Numbered from the stretch's first letter, positions 34,211 to 47,065 are shown. The stretch: DNA of 64,000 nucleotides from Dichetophora obliterata (GCA_963920525.1 OY986438.1:137635022-137699021); one strand, 5' to 3'. Numbers and translations: made by a program. The notes: generated by a model not told the origin, from the sequence alone.

Positions 34211-35512
34211 CAGGGTCCGCCATCTAACGATTTTTTTTTCAACTAGTGCTTATTTCGTGAATGGTAACACTTAGCTCATGTCTGATTTGACAGATAATTA
34301 GTTTTATTCTTCCGCTGAACAAATATGGTCGTGTATACGCTTGAACAACGCTGGGAAATATTGCGAAATTACTTTGAAAATCATAGTAATGTTGCAGAAT
34401 GTGTGCGAAAATTACGTACGGATTTTGGAAGAAGAGAAGCACCGTCAGCTCCGTATGTTCGTTATCTTGTGAAAAAAAAAGAAAGAAACTGGCATCCTCA
34501 TCAATAAACCAAAGTGTGAAAAGCCAAAAGCAGTGCGTACACCCGAGAATATTGCTGCTGTGGCAGAAAGTGTGCGTAAAGCACCATCAACATCAATTCA
34601 CCGTCGTTCTCATCAATTGAATATTTCGGAGACATTCAGACGAATTTTGCATAAAGACCTTGGTATGACGCCATACAAAGTCCAATTAGTTCAGGAGTTG
34701 AAGCCAACTGACCATCCAATGCGTTTTCGCTTCGCTAAGTGGGCCTGCGCTCGACTTACAGAAGATGCCGATTTTGCCAAAAAAATTATCTTTTCAGATG
34801 AAGCTCATTTTGATCTTAGCGGGTATGTAAACAAGCAAAATTGTCGCATTTAGGGCACAGAAAACCCGCACGCATACATTGAAAAGCCGCTGCACCCAAA
34901 ACGAGTCACTGTTTGGTGCGGATTTTGGTCCAGAGACATAATTGGGCCATTTTTCTTCGAAAATGAGCAAGGAGTGGCCGTTACAGTCAATGGCAATCGT
35001 TATCAGGCCATGTTGAACGAATTTTTGTTCACAAAAATTGAAGAGGAGGATATTGGCAACATTTGGTTTCAACAAGACGGCGCTACGTGCCACACAGCCG
35101 AGGCTACACTCGATGTTTTGCGCCCTGTTTTTGAAGATCGCATTATCAGCCGCAGAGCTGATGTCGTTTGGCCACCTCAGAGCTGCGATTTGACACCGTT
35201 GGACTATTATTTGTGGGTTGCCCTCAAAAATAAGTGTTACGTCGACAAGCCAGAGACAATTGAGGCTTTAAAGGACAATATTCGTGAAGCCATTGGTGAA
35301 ATACAGCTGCACACAATCGATAATGTGCTTAAAAATTGGACCGATCGTGTAGGCTACTGCATGGCCAGCCGAGGCAGACATTTGAATGAAAGTATTTTCC
35401 TTTATTATCCGGAAGAATTGTACTTTCAAATACAGAAAAGGAATTTGAAAAAATATTTAGTAGTTTTTTTTATAGAATTTTCAAAAAAAAAAGAGTTATT
35501 TGGCAGACCCCT
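34211..35512 (+). mobile_element. DD41D (rosa-type) mariner element, copy 1
   Basis: Ends CAGGGTCCGCCA (34211) and, inward from 35512, AGGGGTCTGCCA, with TA at 34209-34210 and 35513-35514. At 1302 bp it is full length. A second copy lies inverted at 60177-61478. The encoded transposase has 41 residues between the second and third catalytic Asp, the signature of the rosa subfamily first found in Ceratitis rosa and other tephritids. Confidence 0.9.
34325..35410 (+). pseudogene. rosa-type mariner transposase, copy 1 (broken)
   Basis: N-terminal helix-turn-helix region starts MVVYTLEQRWEILRNYFENH. A +1 shift in the A-run at about 34468-34480 moves to the frame encoding TGILINKPK and VRTPENIAAVAESV. 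Catalytic signatures are IIFSDEAHFD (first Asp), WFQQDGATCHT (second Asp) and SCDLTPLDYYLW (third Asp), giving DD41D. A TAG at 34851-34853 replaces the Trp codon present in copy 2 (NCRIWG). One residue is also missing near ISET relative to copy 2. Both lesions abolish function. Confidence 0.85.
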
Positions 35513-35514
35513 TA

Positions 35515-36317
35515 TTTGAATTTATATAACTTATATTATTAAAAAAATAGCAGGATGGACTATTTTGACATCGAGTTTCTATGGAGGGCAGAGCTTTGAA
35601 ATTGAGTGCGCTTTGTAAGTAACATACAAAAAATGCCCAAATGAACTCAGGTAAATGTTTTTCAAATATTGCACCAAATGTCAAAATTGGTTTCTTGAAT
35701 AACCCGAAAAAGATTATTTAGTCACTTATGCGCTTGTCCTAGAACAACAGAAAGCTTGAACCGTTCCTATAATTTTATTTCATAACCCAGACAATGTCCG
35801 TATGTGTTGTTTCAAAAGTGTCTCCCCCCGAGGTTGTTATTTTTTTTTTAATTTGAAGTTTTTTAATTAGTAATTATTATTTTTAATTCCAAACGCAAGC
35901 TAATTTTTTAATAACACTCCAAGAAATGTATGAATAATGTACTCAATATAAATTCAGTTCTTTTCACTTCTCTTGGTGTTGAAAAAAATTAATTTTATGT
36001 ACAAACAAATTCCTTAATAAAATTTTAATTAAAAAGAATCCTATAATTTGCTTAATTTTATATTACATAAAAGGCATTATTTTTATTTTGACTCTTAAAG
36101 TCTACTCCACTTAGCGCGTGTTGAAAAAGAATAGGTCATGAAATAAAATAATATACCTTGTATATTCAATACTCGTCTTTCAGCAGAGGAATTAATGCGT
36201 GATTTAAAAATTGAGTTCCACTTTCTTTTGAATAAAATAATACGGTGTGGCATTCTTTAGTCACACGTAAGACTGCCCAAAGGGCCATGAATAATTACAT
36301 ATATGTATGTGTAAATG

Positions 36318-36360
<43 letters not shown>

Positions 36361-36946
36361 CTTTTTGCGTTTGCATTTAAGCCTATGCGCTGTTAACGTC
36401 ATCGTATGTCGTCGTTGAACAAAGAATTTTAAAATGATTTCAGGAGTATAGCATGTCATTTTTTTCTCATAGTATTTTTTGCAAAAAATCCTTTCATTTC
36501 ATTTTTAGTGTTTGTGTTACCGCCATAAATTGTTGTTATTGTTTTGGGGGAAAAAATATACGTGAAAAAATATACACAAGGTGTTGCTCTGCTGCCTTTA
36601 TGTAAGTGTATTTGTGAGTGAGGTTTTTTCGGCGAGAAGCTTAACAATTTAATAAGAGTGCTTTAAAACTTGTTTGTTTTTCTTTAAGTCCTGTTGTAGT
36701 TTGTTTTTTTTTATATATAATTTATTTTCTCTTTCGTATTGTAATAAAACATTTATGTGATTCTTGCTGAAATGCTTTTATATCCGGTCAGAGTACAAAT
36801 ACTTAAATAACCTTTAACTGCTAGCCTTTTGTTAATGAACTGTTTTACAACTGAAGAATTTTCAGGTGCAACATTTAAATACCATACAAATTTGTGCACG
36901 TTGAAAAATCTTGGACTAAATTCCAATCTTTTATGAATTACATATA
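35515..36946. other. Noncoding DNA, partly host-like
   Basis: No gene is supported. 36240-36420 is less AT-rich and contains the GT microsatellite listed next. Confidence 0.35.
36329..36359 (+). repeat. (TG)15 microsatellite
   Basis: Uninterrupted TG dinucleotides. Confidence 0.95.
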
Positions 36947-38586
36947 GAGTGGTGGTCACGAATTTAGCACACACTGTGTTAGTAACTCTAATTTGAAATT
37001 TCTTACATCTTTGCTTGAGAATTGTAATCAAATATTTTTTGTTGAGTATTATTTATGAAGTTAACTCTATGTACCGTTAGTTTGTTTCTTAGTTATTCTT
37101 AAATTTTCTGATATATTTCAAGTAGTATGAATCAATGTGGTTTAAATGCTGGACACGAATTTAGAACAGGTTAAAATTACTGTTCCATATCGTAATTTAT
37201 TTTCGTTAATTAAACTTGACTAGTAAGATATACTAAATTTATTAAGTTTCTATTTGAGTTCTAACAAAAAATTGGAGAAAAATATGGCGAAAGGCTACTG
37301 ATGTTCAGAGGCTCAGCGGCATTTGATTCACAAATGAAAAATGGTGGAAGCACAGTTTCAGATATTGTTCTGCTTCTTAGATGTTCGTGAAAGTTATTTT
37401 ATAACGCATTACAGTAGAGCAGTATTATAGCATTAAAAATGTAAAATAGCGACCAAGAGCGTGAAAAACAATAGCAAGAGAGGGCCATTTTATTTATAGA
37501 GCTTCACTTAGTGATCCTTTTAAGACCTCAAATAAAATTTAAAATGAAATTTCATAAAAATATGGCATAAATGTATCCTCAAAAGGTATAAGAAGACGCT
37601 TGAATGAAAACAATTTCCGTAGCTTTATAGCCCAACAAACACCACATGTGTCGCAAAACAATATTAAATGCAGGCTTGCGTTTGCAAAAGATTATTTAAA
37701 AAGTCAACGAATTTTTGGAAAAATGTGCTTTGGAGGGATAAATCAAAGTTTTGCCGGGTCGCATCTGACAGCAAACAATATGTGTGGCGTCCTCAAAACG
37801 TGTAACACAATCCAAAGTACACGCTCAAGACGGTTAAACAGGGTGGCTGAAATGTTATGGTATGGACGGCGTTTTCTTGGCACGCAGTTTGTCCGATTGT
37901 TAAAATTTACCAAAAAATAGATCAGCACGCTTACAAAAACGTACTTGTCAATACCATGATACCGTTTCAAGAGGATAATTTGCCACTTTAATGGCGTTTT
38001 ATGCAGGATAATGATCCAAAGCACAGTGCTCACATAGTTAAGAGTTGCTTGGAAAACAAACATATTGATATTTTGAAGTGGCCATCGCAATCATCGGACT
38101 TAAAACTGATTGAGAATCTGTAGAGGGATGTCGAGCTGCAAATACTAACAGTAAAATCCAAAAATTTGCCAGATTTGCTTAGGGAAATCCAAAGGATTCG
38201 ATATAGTATTCCAAAGTATCGTTGTGAGGCTTTGGCCAAAAGTTTACCAAGGATATGAGATGCAGTAATTAAGAATAAGGGATTTCCTACGAAATATTGA
38301 GTTTTATGCAATCAATTTTGATTATATTTTTCATTCTAGACATTTTTTCGCTCGTGTGCTAAATTCATGACCAAGTCGAAATGCTTATTTTTAATTTTTA
38401 TTTGATTTTAGAAAGTCCTTTAGGTCCTATAATAAAAAGTTTTGAAATAAAAAAATGTATATAAGAAATAAAGAAGACATTATATATACACTAAAAAAAA
38501 GGTAATTAAAAATTTATAGCAAATAAATGGAAAACATAAGTATTCACTTTACTTTTTTAAGTGTGCTAAATTCGTGACCACCACTG
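36947..38586 (+). mobile_element. Tc1-like DD34E element with IR/DR ends
   Basis: Outer ends match as inverted copies of AGTGGTGGTCACGAATTTAG continuing CACAC (36948 on, and inward from 38585), with TA at 36945-36946 and 38587-38588. A second, diverged copy of the motif lies about 200 bp inside each end (GGACACGAATTTAGAAC at 37151; inverted at 38354-38375). This is the inverted-repeat/direct-repeat arrangement known for some Tc1-like transposons. A broken transposase lies between. Confidence 0.82.
37290..38300 (+). pseudogene. Tc1-like DD34E transposase remnant
   Basis: Recognisable parts are QQTPHVSQNNIKCRLAFAK (helix-turn-helix/linker region, about 37636), a catalytic-core stretch [20 protein letters not shown] (about 38000), and [14 protein letters not shown] with the catalytic Glu. 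The QDND Asp and the LIE Glu are 34 residues apart. Several stops and frameshifts occur, including a TAG right after IENL (about 38120). Confidence 0.75.
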
Positions 38587-38599
38587 TAGGACAACACCA

Positions 38600-38923
38600 A
38601 AAAAATTATTTTAAGCCAATTAATCAATTAAAAAGTTTAAAATTTTCTAATCGAACAAAGATAAGTTTTTAGTTCGCAAAAAGCTTCAAAAAAGAATATA
38701 ATAATTAAAATTAAGGGTCGATAAAAGATAATTGAGTTTTTTTTTACAATATTGTTTTGTCAGAAAAGTAAAAGTATCTTTGGGTGTGAAAAATAGCAAG
38801 ATTGAATAACGAAACGAAAAAAATAAATGCATCAACTTTTAAAAATAGGCTTTGATACTATAGACGTACTTTTATTATTAAAGTTGTAAAATTTTGCTTT
38901 AATTTTTAATTTAACTACTTCTA
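38600..38923. other. AT-rich DNA between two Tc1-derived segments
   Basis: Nothing coding. Confidence 0.3.
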
Positions 38924-38993
38924 ATGCAGGATTATGATCCAAAACACAGTGCTCACATAGTTAAGAGTTGCTTGGAAAACAAACATATTGATA
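38924..38993 (+). repeat. 70-bp fragment of the Tc1 transposase at a retrotransposon 5' junction
   Basis: ATGCAGGATTATGATCCAAA through AACAAACATATTGATA matches 38003-38071 with two or three differences. At its 3' side the sequence switches at once to reverse transcriptase coding (PIAKKTNSCGPSDFRPIS). The combined frame is open from 38924 to 39235. Confidence 0.85.
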
Positions 38994-40323
38994 CTGTTAT
39001 TCCCATCGCGAAAAAAACCAATTCTTGCGGACCATCCGATTTCCGTCCAATAAGCTTATTGTCCTTGTTGTCCAAAATATGCGAGCACCTCATGGCTGAA
39101 CAAATTGTCCACCATATAAATACTTTTGACCTAATACATAATTTGCAGTCGGGCTTCCGACCTGGACATAGCTGTTCCTCTGCTGTGGTAAAAATCTGGA
39201 TGACATTAGAGTGCCATATGATATGGGCCATTTGAGCTTACTCTGCCTGTTAGACTTTTCTAAAGCGTTTGACACCGTGAACCGTTTTTTACTGTGTAGA
39301 AAACTCATGCATAACTTTGGTTTTTCTGATACGTCTGTTCGTTTCATGTTTAGCTATTTAAATGGCAGGTCTCAAAGAGTAAGGGTAAAAAACAATTTCT
39401 CGTCTTTTAAAGTTACCACAAGTGGAGTTCCGCAAGGCTCAGTTCTTGGCCCAATTCTGTTTACCATGTTCATAAATGATATTTTTAGAACATGCTATCA
39501 TGTAACCATGCATGCTTATGCTGATGACCTGCAGTTGTATATGTCCAGAACCAATTGTCTCTCTGAAGATTTATGTGCAAGAGTTAACGAAGATTTAAAT
39601 TTGGTGGCAAGTTGGGCCAAAGCTAATATGCTGGAATTGAACCCTCTTAAATCGTATGTGTTACCGATTTCACAAACACCTTATATGAATCTCGATGTTC
39701 CCCCTATTTTCCTAAATAGCGTTGAGCTAAAATTTGTAAGAAAGGCTACTAATCTCGGCTACCAAATAAACTCGTCGTTGTCCTGTGAAGATCATGTAAA
39801 CTCCTGCGTTAGTAAAATTTATTATGTTCTCAGAAATCTTCGGATGACTGCTGCGTTCGTACCTGTTGAAACTAGAAAGAAGCTTGTCTTATAGCTGTTA
39901 TTGCCAATATTTTCTTATGCGGAAGTCGTTTATAGCAAACTTGACTCGAGATCTATGCACAAATTTCAAGTTGCATTTAACAACTCTACACGCTATGTTA
40001 ATGGTCTTCGGAGGTATGAGCATATAACACCCTTTCATAAACAGTTATTAGGCCGTAACTTGCTCAGCTATCTTGAAGCAAGAAATTGCATTTTCTTACA
40101 TAAGGTCATCCACTCTCATTGTCCAAGATATCTATTTGAGAAGATAACGTTTTGTAGCTCAAACAGAAGCATGAACCTTGTTATTCCGAGGCATAACTAC
40201 CTAAACTCTAGCCGATTCTTTTTCGTTAGTGCCATAAGACTATGGAATTCACTTCCAAGAAACATTAAAACAATTTCCAACCCTAAGCACTTTAAGCATT
40301 TAATCTTCACCTATTTCTCTTAA
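38994..40323 (+). pseudogene. CR1-like reverse transcriptase and C-terminal domain
   Basis: In order: DFRPISLLSLLSKICE, LQSGFRPGHSCSSAV, then a frameshift at about 39195-39215, LLDFSKAFDTVN, GVPQGSVLGPILF, intact YADD (39517-39528), LNPLKSYVLP, and a TAG at 39892-39894 in place of a sense codon. The same frame continues through YAEVVYSKLDSRSMHKFQV to the end, IRLWNSLPRNIKT, at 40323. Its GSVLGP form and RLWNSLP ending resemble the element at 7870-9393 more than the GSHLGP elements elsewhere in the window. Confidence 0.8.
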
Positions 40324-40697
40324 CTCTATCTCTCCTGTTTCTGATCTTGTTATCCTTTACTAAAACTTAAATTAATTTTTAATTACTTTCTTAAAATTTT
40401 TTCCTTTCAATATAAATTTTTTGGCATTATTATCTTAATAATTTTTATATATATTTGAAACAGTTTTCTTTTGTATTTTTATCCTCGAATAATTGAATTG
40501 TATTCTGTTTATATGATGACTCAGTAAAATAATCTAAAATTTTTTGAATTAATATCTTTATAATTACTTTAGTAATTATAGTAATAGTTTATTATAGTTT
40601 ATTTAATTAGTTGTTATCTATTTTTATATGCGGCATGTAAAAGATTTAACTCTTAAATGTCAACAATTTGTCTAAATAAATAATAATAATAATAATA
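38994..40697 (+). mobile_element. 5'-truncated CR1-like non-LTR retrotransposon
   Basis: It begins inside the RT domain and ends in an (AAT)n tail at 40678-40697, the 3' microsatellite-like tail common in this group. It lacks ORF1 and the endonuclease. It joins a 70-bp Tc1 fragment at its 5' end. Confidence 0.8.
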
Positions 40698-41837
40698 TTC
40701 ACTTTTTAATCTATGCCAATGAAAATAATAAAAAAAAAAACAATAATAAAAAAACACTTGTTTTTAGTGAGGTTTTCTATGTAAATTGTACCAAAAAACC
40801 ACTCGCAAAATACCACACCATCTTTTCTTGCTTTCTTTTCAACATATCGCACAACCTCTTCAAAAGAGACACAAATCGAAATTTAAAACGTATAATTTTT
40901 ACATATATACTTTTTTAGTGTAAAACTATTCGTAGCGATCATCTACATCGGCTATCTTTAAATCGTTAAATAAAATCGTTTGTCTCTTTGTTTTGTATGC
41001 AGTCCTTTGATGAAAATATTTGTTTTTTTTTTCTTCTCCTAAATATGTAAAAATCTTCTAAATAAGTTTATAAATAACATGTAAAAATTTAAAAACGGAA
41101 ATAGGTATTTTTGTTGCTATATTGTTGCACTCCCAATGTTGGAAAACAATTTCTGGTTTTTCTTTTTCAGTAAAACTTTACATCTCTAAAAATACTATGA
41201 TTAATGTTAAACAGCTTTTGAAATAAAGGCTGGATTTAAATAGTTCAGATCATATTGAAAAGATATTTTTAACACATTATAAAAACATTTTCTTAAAAAT
41301 GATACAGCAGCTGACTTACAAAATTATGTATAAGTTATTCAATTCACACTTTTTTAAATTTTAGGCAAAATCTACCACCACATGTAATTGATTTAAAGAC
41401 ACAAAACGAATATAATATCTCTATATTTTTTTCCTCACTTTTTTTATAAATAAAATATCACTTTTTAAAAATTTAAGCAGAATCGAAAGGGGTGTTTTTT
41501 CTTCACTGCTGAATTTTCAACAGTTTCCAATAACTTTTATAAAAATTTTATTTTTCAAACTAATTTTATAGCTCCCTAATTGAAGGATTATTTAAAAAGA
41601 AACATCATTTAATGCATTGGATTCTATATTTTGCTAATGTATATACAATGTTAATGCGTTGAATAGCTGTTCAAGAGTTAAGATATTTCATCTGTAGAAG
41701 GTATGAAAATTGGTAAATTTCCAGAAAAAATAATCCATTTTGAGCTCATGCTGTAAGTACAAATCTCCTTTTTTTCCAAAAATTTTATAGAATTCTCTTA
41801 GTTGAAGAATTATATGTCGACTGCCAGCTGTCGATAC

Positions 41838-41845
41838 TATCGATA
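41838..41845. promoter_or_regulatory. DRE-like motif TATCGATA
   Basis: Exact match to the palindromic DNA replication-related element bound by DREF and BEAF in Drosophila. A single 8-mer in AT-rich DNA is weak evidence, and no transcript start is visible beside it. Confidence 0.25.
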
Positions 41846-42511
41846 ATATTAAAAACACAAATGCAAATTAGTCTTAGCCGCAATTGCTACAATGTACGTT
41901 AGTTTCTGTGCGTTGAGAGTAAAGGAAAGGTCTCTGACAAATTAAAGAAATCTGTGATACTCGAATTTATAGGTTAATTAATGTAGAAATTTTTTTTAAT
42001 TATAATAAATTCTCTGTTCAAAAACAAAATTCTAAAAACAGTTGTTTTTTAGCTTTTCTAATAAGAAAACCCCCTTTATGACAATTTTGCCGTCATCTAC
42101 CACACATTAGCGTTGACAAACGAAAAATTGTTTTATAAAGCAAATCGAATTTTTTCATAGTTTAACAGACGGTCCTCCCTCTTGACAAGCACTCATTGTG
42201 ACTAGTCGTTTTTCGCATCAAGTCATGACAAATTGACCAACATCATTCGGGTTCACTTTGCAAAAAAAACAATTCTAGAAAAAATGGTCGAGAAAAACCA
42301 TTGAAAAAATTATTTCGCTGTCAGCTACAAAAGCAAACAACGACAAATTGCGACCATTTATGCACTTCTATACTGCAGGCAACTTGAGACATTTGAGCAT
42401 GAATGTGAGTGAGAGTGTGTTCGCTCCACACACATATTTATAAACTGTAGTCGTTTATCTGATGTTTAGAAAGCAGTTATTTTTAATAGATGCGCAAAAA
42501 GCATAGGAGAA

Positions 42512-42537
42512 AATATATATATATATATATATATATA
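42512..42537. repeat. (AT)n microsatellite
   Basis: Thirteen uninterrupted AT dinucleotides. Confidence 0.95.
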
Positions 42538-42942
42538 AAAGAAAAAAATTGATAAAAACAAAGATAGTTAAGATAAAATATGATAGATAATATGTTGAAA
42601 AAAGCTCCTGGATCTGATATGAGAGCAGCAGAAAAACCCTATAAAACCATTTCTTTAAATTGTACAGAAGAGTTTTAGCTTATCTAAACTATTTTCATAT
42701 ACTATTTAAAATTGTTATAGATCTTTGCAAAAGTTGAGAGATTAATAATTAAAAATTAATGAAGACATGAGTAGATGAAAGTGATATATCGTAATTATCT
42801 AGTTTCGAGAAAACATTGTTCAAACTTTCACATTTCTTTATTTATTCTTTTATTTATTCATTCATTCATCAACAGATTAAAGTATTCTTACTGACTAATA
42901 AACTTAAAGTATGACCAGTTAACAATAAATTAATAAAAATAG

Positions 42943-45880
42943 TTAGTTATTCAAAATATTGCTTATACTATGCAAATAAGAACATAAGTGATTTTTGAAA
43001 CCAACTCTGCTTAAACCTGGATATAAATCAACATGTATGCAGACTGAATTTGCCAGTTTTAAGCAACGTGTTATTGGTTCATTACAAGTGTAGTTTACTC
43101 TGCGGTATAGAATTTGAAATAAATTCCGTGCTCTAAGATCTCGTGAGGGATTGTGAAAACTAATCTGAAGAAGCAATTCAGGACAATTAATGCTAATACA
43201 TATAATATCCTTTACAAACATGATGGCAAAATATTTACGACGCATCTTCAAAGTGAGTATACCGTGAAGTAGACATCTTACTTTATGTGCCGGCAATTCT
43301 ATATTCCAATTTAAGCGTCTGATTGCCAATCTCGTGAAACGTCTTTGAACTCGTTCAATTCTATCAGAGGACAATGCGTAAAAAGGATCCCATATAATGC
43401 AGCAGTATTCTAATACTGAAATTAAAGAAAAAGGATCGTTAAGTTCTTTTGAGTTTCTATTTATTAATGTAAAATATATAATAATATATAATTAATATAT
43501 AATTTAAAAAATTTCTCAAACAATTCCAGCATGGAATTGACTTTAGAGATCATATAATCAATGTGCCTAGAAAAAACTAAGCTTATGATCAAGAATTACC
43601 CCTAGATCTTTCATTTCCGTTATTCGTGATAAAGTTACATCGCCAAGCTTAAACGGATAAAATAACGGATTAGAGTTTCTGTGAAAAGTCAAACATTGAC
43701 CTTTTGCAATACTGAGCGGTAATAAGTTATCTCGACACCAAGTAGATAGTCTTTTTACATCTGACTCAAGATCTGCGCATTCGGATGTCAACTTCAAACG
43801 AGCAAAAATTTTTATGTCGTCAGCGTACATTAAATACTGAGAAAATTAAGAATTTTAGGTATTTCATTAACAAATAATATAAACATTAGGGGTCCTAAAT
43901 GACTGCCTTGAGGAACGCCTGAAGTAACCCGAATAACTTCTGAAAGCTCATTGTGATTGCGAATATATGCGTCCGTCCAGTTAGATAGGACTTAAGCCAT
44001 TTTAAAATATTTGAATGAAAGCCAATGCTTTCCAGTTTGCTTATTAGTAGGCTATAGTGAGCCCTGTCGAACGCTTTAGAAAAGTTATTGAAAATAACAT
44101 CACACTGCTAATTTTTTTCAAAGCTATTTAGGACGTAATTACAAAAAATAGTAAGGTTAGTAACAGTTGACTTACCGGTCACGAAACCATATTGGAATGG
44201 AGATATAGCCTCTTTTACAAAAAAAGTGAGCCTTTTGTAGACCAATTTCTCAAACAATTTGGGAATCGACGAGATTTTACAAATCGGTCAATAGTTCGAT
44301 ACATCGTTCTTGGACCCTGATTTGTGAATTGGTAGTATAAATGAAATTTTCCATTCGGAAAGAAAATCACTATTTTTGAGCGATTGATTAAAAACTAAAG
44401 CAAGAGGAAAAGCTAATGGTTCTGCACACTTTTTTAAAAGAATTGGTGGAAAACCATCAATTCCAGGCTGTTTATCGGTGTTAAAATGACTCAAACCTTC
44501 AAAAACTTAGCTAAAAACTTCCTATGTTGCTCGAAGTGTCTATTAATTCTAAGTTATTTAAGGTTGAGAGGTATAAACAGAGAAGTGGGAGAGGTATAAA
44601 CAGATTAAAAAATTCGGCGAAAAGGTTGCAAATTGTGGGGAGATCGGAGGTAGTATTGCCAAGATAACTTATAGTATTTGGAATGCCAGCAGATTTTTTT
44701 TTAATGTTTATAAGCTGCCAAAAGCTTTTACTGTTATTAGTTTTTAATTAAGACTCTTCCTGAAGTATATAAATTTTATACAAATATTTATTCAAATAAT
44801 CAAATTGTTTTTGAAAGCTTCGATATTTATCATAAAGTTCCATATTATGTGGGTTTTTTTAAAGAATTTATAGGCTTTGTTCTTCCTGTTGCTTAGATTT
44901 GAACCACTTGGGCTTAGAAGATGTTTTTAAATATTCTTTAGGAATGAAAAAATTCATCGCTTCATTAAGCTTACTCGAAAAATAATTAAAGTTTTTTGAT
45001 AATTCAGCGTTGCTTAAAACTGACAACCAATCTTTATTGTTCAAATAATTCGTAATACTACAAAAATTACCTTTGGACAAATTAAAATAATAATTGCTAT
45101 TTTGAGTTGGCTTAAGATAGTTATAAAATTTGAAAGTAAGGCTCAGTACATTATGATGGTACGTATGAAGTACTAATGTTGAATTAACACTGCTAATATA
45201 AGCATTTATTTCCCTATCTACAAAAATCAGATTAAGAAGTCTATTATTATTATTAAAAATACCATTCAATTGGTGCAAATCACATTCCGCAAAACTATCA
45301 GCAACTACACTCTCACAATTCCTTGTAAAATTTTAAAGAAGCCAGTAATGCTTATCGCCATCATAAATACAATTTAGGTTAGGAAGATTAAAATTACCCA
45401 TTATTATTACGTGCTGCTTAGCTTTTAAGTTACTTAAAATACATTCACAATTATCTATGTGCATTTTATATAAATCAAAAGGACTACCAGGAGGAATATA
45501 GCTTACAATTAAGAAAAGTTAATGAATATTATCAACAATTATTTTTATAATTAACTGATCAAAATCCAACATAAAATGCGGCGCTGTTGACTGAGAAGAA
45601 GGTAGAATTAATTGCGTAGATAAAAGAACTGTACGTACAGCGATCAGTACACCACCGCCTCTGCTAAGGCCAGATATTTGAGGGCATCGATCTTGACGAA
45701 ATCCGTAATACACTGAGATTTAAAAAATTCTGAACTGTGATGATTCGCAGAAAGTCAAGTTTCAGTAAAAACTATAACGTCATGTTGCAACGAGGATGAG
45801 AATAACAGAATATTCATGGCTTTGGTTCTTAAGCCACCGACATTGTGATAGCATAAATGAAAATCATATGTTGAAGATGT
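42943..45880 (-). pseudogene. Endonuclease-reverse transcriptase ORF2, many lesions
   Basis: Endonuclease parts are FHLCYHNVGGLRTKAMNILL and DVIVFTET (catalytic Glu) followed by a stop for the expected Trp, then LSRGGGVLIAVR (about 45640). The linker lies at 45278-44868. RT parts are DKQPGIDGFPPILLKKC, FILPIHKSGSKNDVSNY, YGFVTGKSTVTNL, FSKAFDRAHY, GVPQGSHLGPLMF and MYADDIKIF with intact YADD (43816-43827). The C-terminus reads DRIERVQRRFTRLAIRRL. Frame breaks separate nearly every block. Confidence 0.78.
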
Positions 45881-46656
45881 AGAGTGCTTAGGAGAATTTT
45901 TTAAGTTATCACTGGTAACGGAGGGCCGATTAAGTTTTTTGAGATATTAGAAAATAATTTTATACGGACGTTGGAAGGCCAAATTGAGGCATCCATTACT
46001 CTTTTCATTATGTGAGCAGGGAAGCCAAGTTTAAAGTTCATAAGACTTTGTTTGCTGATGTCTGCTTCTTTTTTTGCTAGCCTGAAGCATTTAAAGAGAT
46101 CTGGTAATAAGTTTAGTTTCGCAGATATATGGCTTATGATACTTTCAGTAATAGTATGGGCACGAAATTTAGACAAGTTAAGTCCGATCCGAAAATATTT
46201 GATGTTCTGTTCTAGTGTGTTTTTTTATTGATTGTATTAGTAACCACCGAAGAACTTTCAGCAAAGTTGTTGTTTACAGAGATCAAATCAGAGCGCTGAG
46301 TAGCAGGCAATTCTGTAGCATTGACTAAAGGCACCGGCCCAGCAGGCAGATGATTGTTGTTAATGGCTGAATCACTGAGAGAGTCGTGAACTATATTAGA
46401 TTTAAGAGTTGCAGCGTAGCTAAGGGCATTAAGAGTATTTGTTTGAACAGCAGCTGTTGTGATAGTACTGCTGGGATCAATTACAGCAGTACTAGAAGAA
46501 GACGATAATGAAGAGTGAGAAGAAACTGCAACAGGTGAAGCAAAAGCGCATGCGCAGGCACGAGTAAATATTTCATTATCTATCTCCGCTAGTCGGACGG
46601 GAGGTAGAGGAGAGTTGGTTGAAACCGGTTTGTTTTTTTTTTTTTTTGAGAAACAC

Positions 46657-46857
46657 ACACTGCAGCAAGGCTTATTTATAAGGTTGTAGCAGTTGAGAGC
46701 GAGCTCGGTCGAACTGTCAGAATGGATGAAAAGAAATCAAAAAAATTAATGCATAAAGCAAAGAAACGAACAATGATAGTTCAAGCAAAGGCGGAAAAAA
46801 AGTGCATTTCTCTCAAGTGCCACAACCTTATAAATGAGCTTTGCACTGCAGTAGAGT
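46657..46857. repeat. Inverted repeat of ~43-bp arms within ORF1
   Basis: CTGCAG-CAAGGCTTATTTATAA (46661 on) pairs with the inward reading CTGCAGTGCAAAGCTCATTT ending near 46851; both continue with an AAGGTTGT block and TTGAGAG. Probably a ~200-bp MITE, but no target duplication was found. Confidence 0.5.
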
Positions 46858-46882
46858 TTGATTCGTTTTTTTAGATTTAGAG

Positions 46883-47065
46883 CATGGTAGAAGAATACAG
46901 GTATATGCACCAGATGAGAGCATACTGCCGGAATTGTCAAAACGAAGCAAAACTTTTTCTTTATTTTCTTTTGTTTCCATTCGCCACACAGCTAAATTTG
47001 ACAGACATGGCAGTATGGAAAGAGAGCACAGTCAGCGCTGCATATACCTCTATCCTTCTACCATG
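46883..47065. mobile_element. 183-bp hAT-type MITE
   Basis: Ends CATGGTAGAAG...GGTATATGCA and the inverse at 47065. The exact 8-bp duplication ATTTAGAG (46875-46882 and 47066-47073) fits the hAT pattern nTnnnnAn. It interrupts ORF1 of the retrotransposon. Confidence 0.88.

Larger units (their letters stand above)
40698..42940. other. AT-rich noncoding DNA with a DRE-like site
   Basis: No gene is supported. TATCGATA (41838-41845), the exact Drosophila DRE/BEAF-type motif, stands in CTGTCGATACTATCGATAAT. 42060-42470 is somewhat less AT-rich and host-like. A TA microsatellite lies at 42512-42537. Confidence 0.35.

Noticed and set aside
34794..35093. 99-codon frame opposite the rosa transposase, repeated at 60595-60894
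   Set aside because: Antisense to the conserved catalytic domain in both copies; conservation comes from the transposase.
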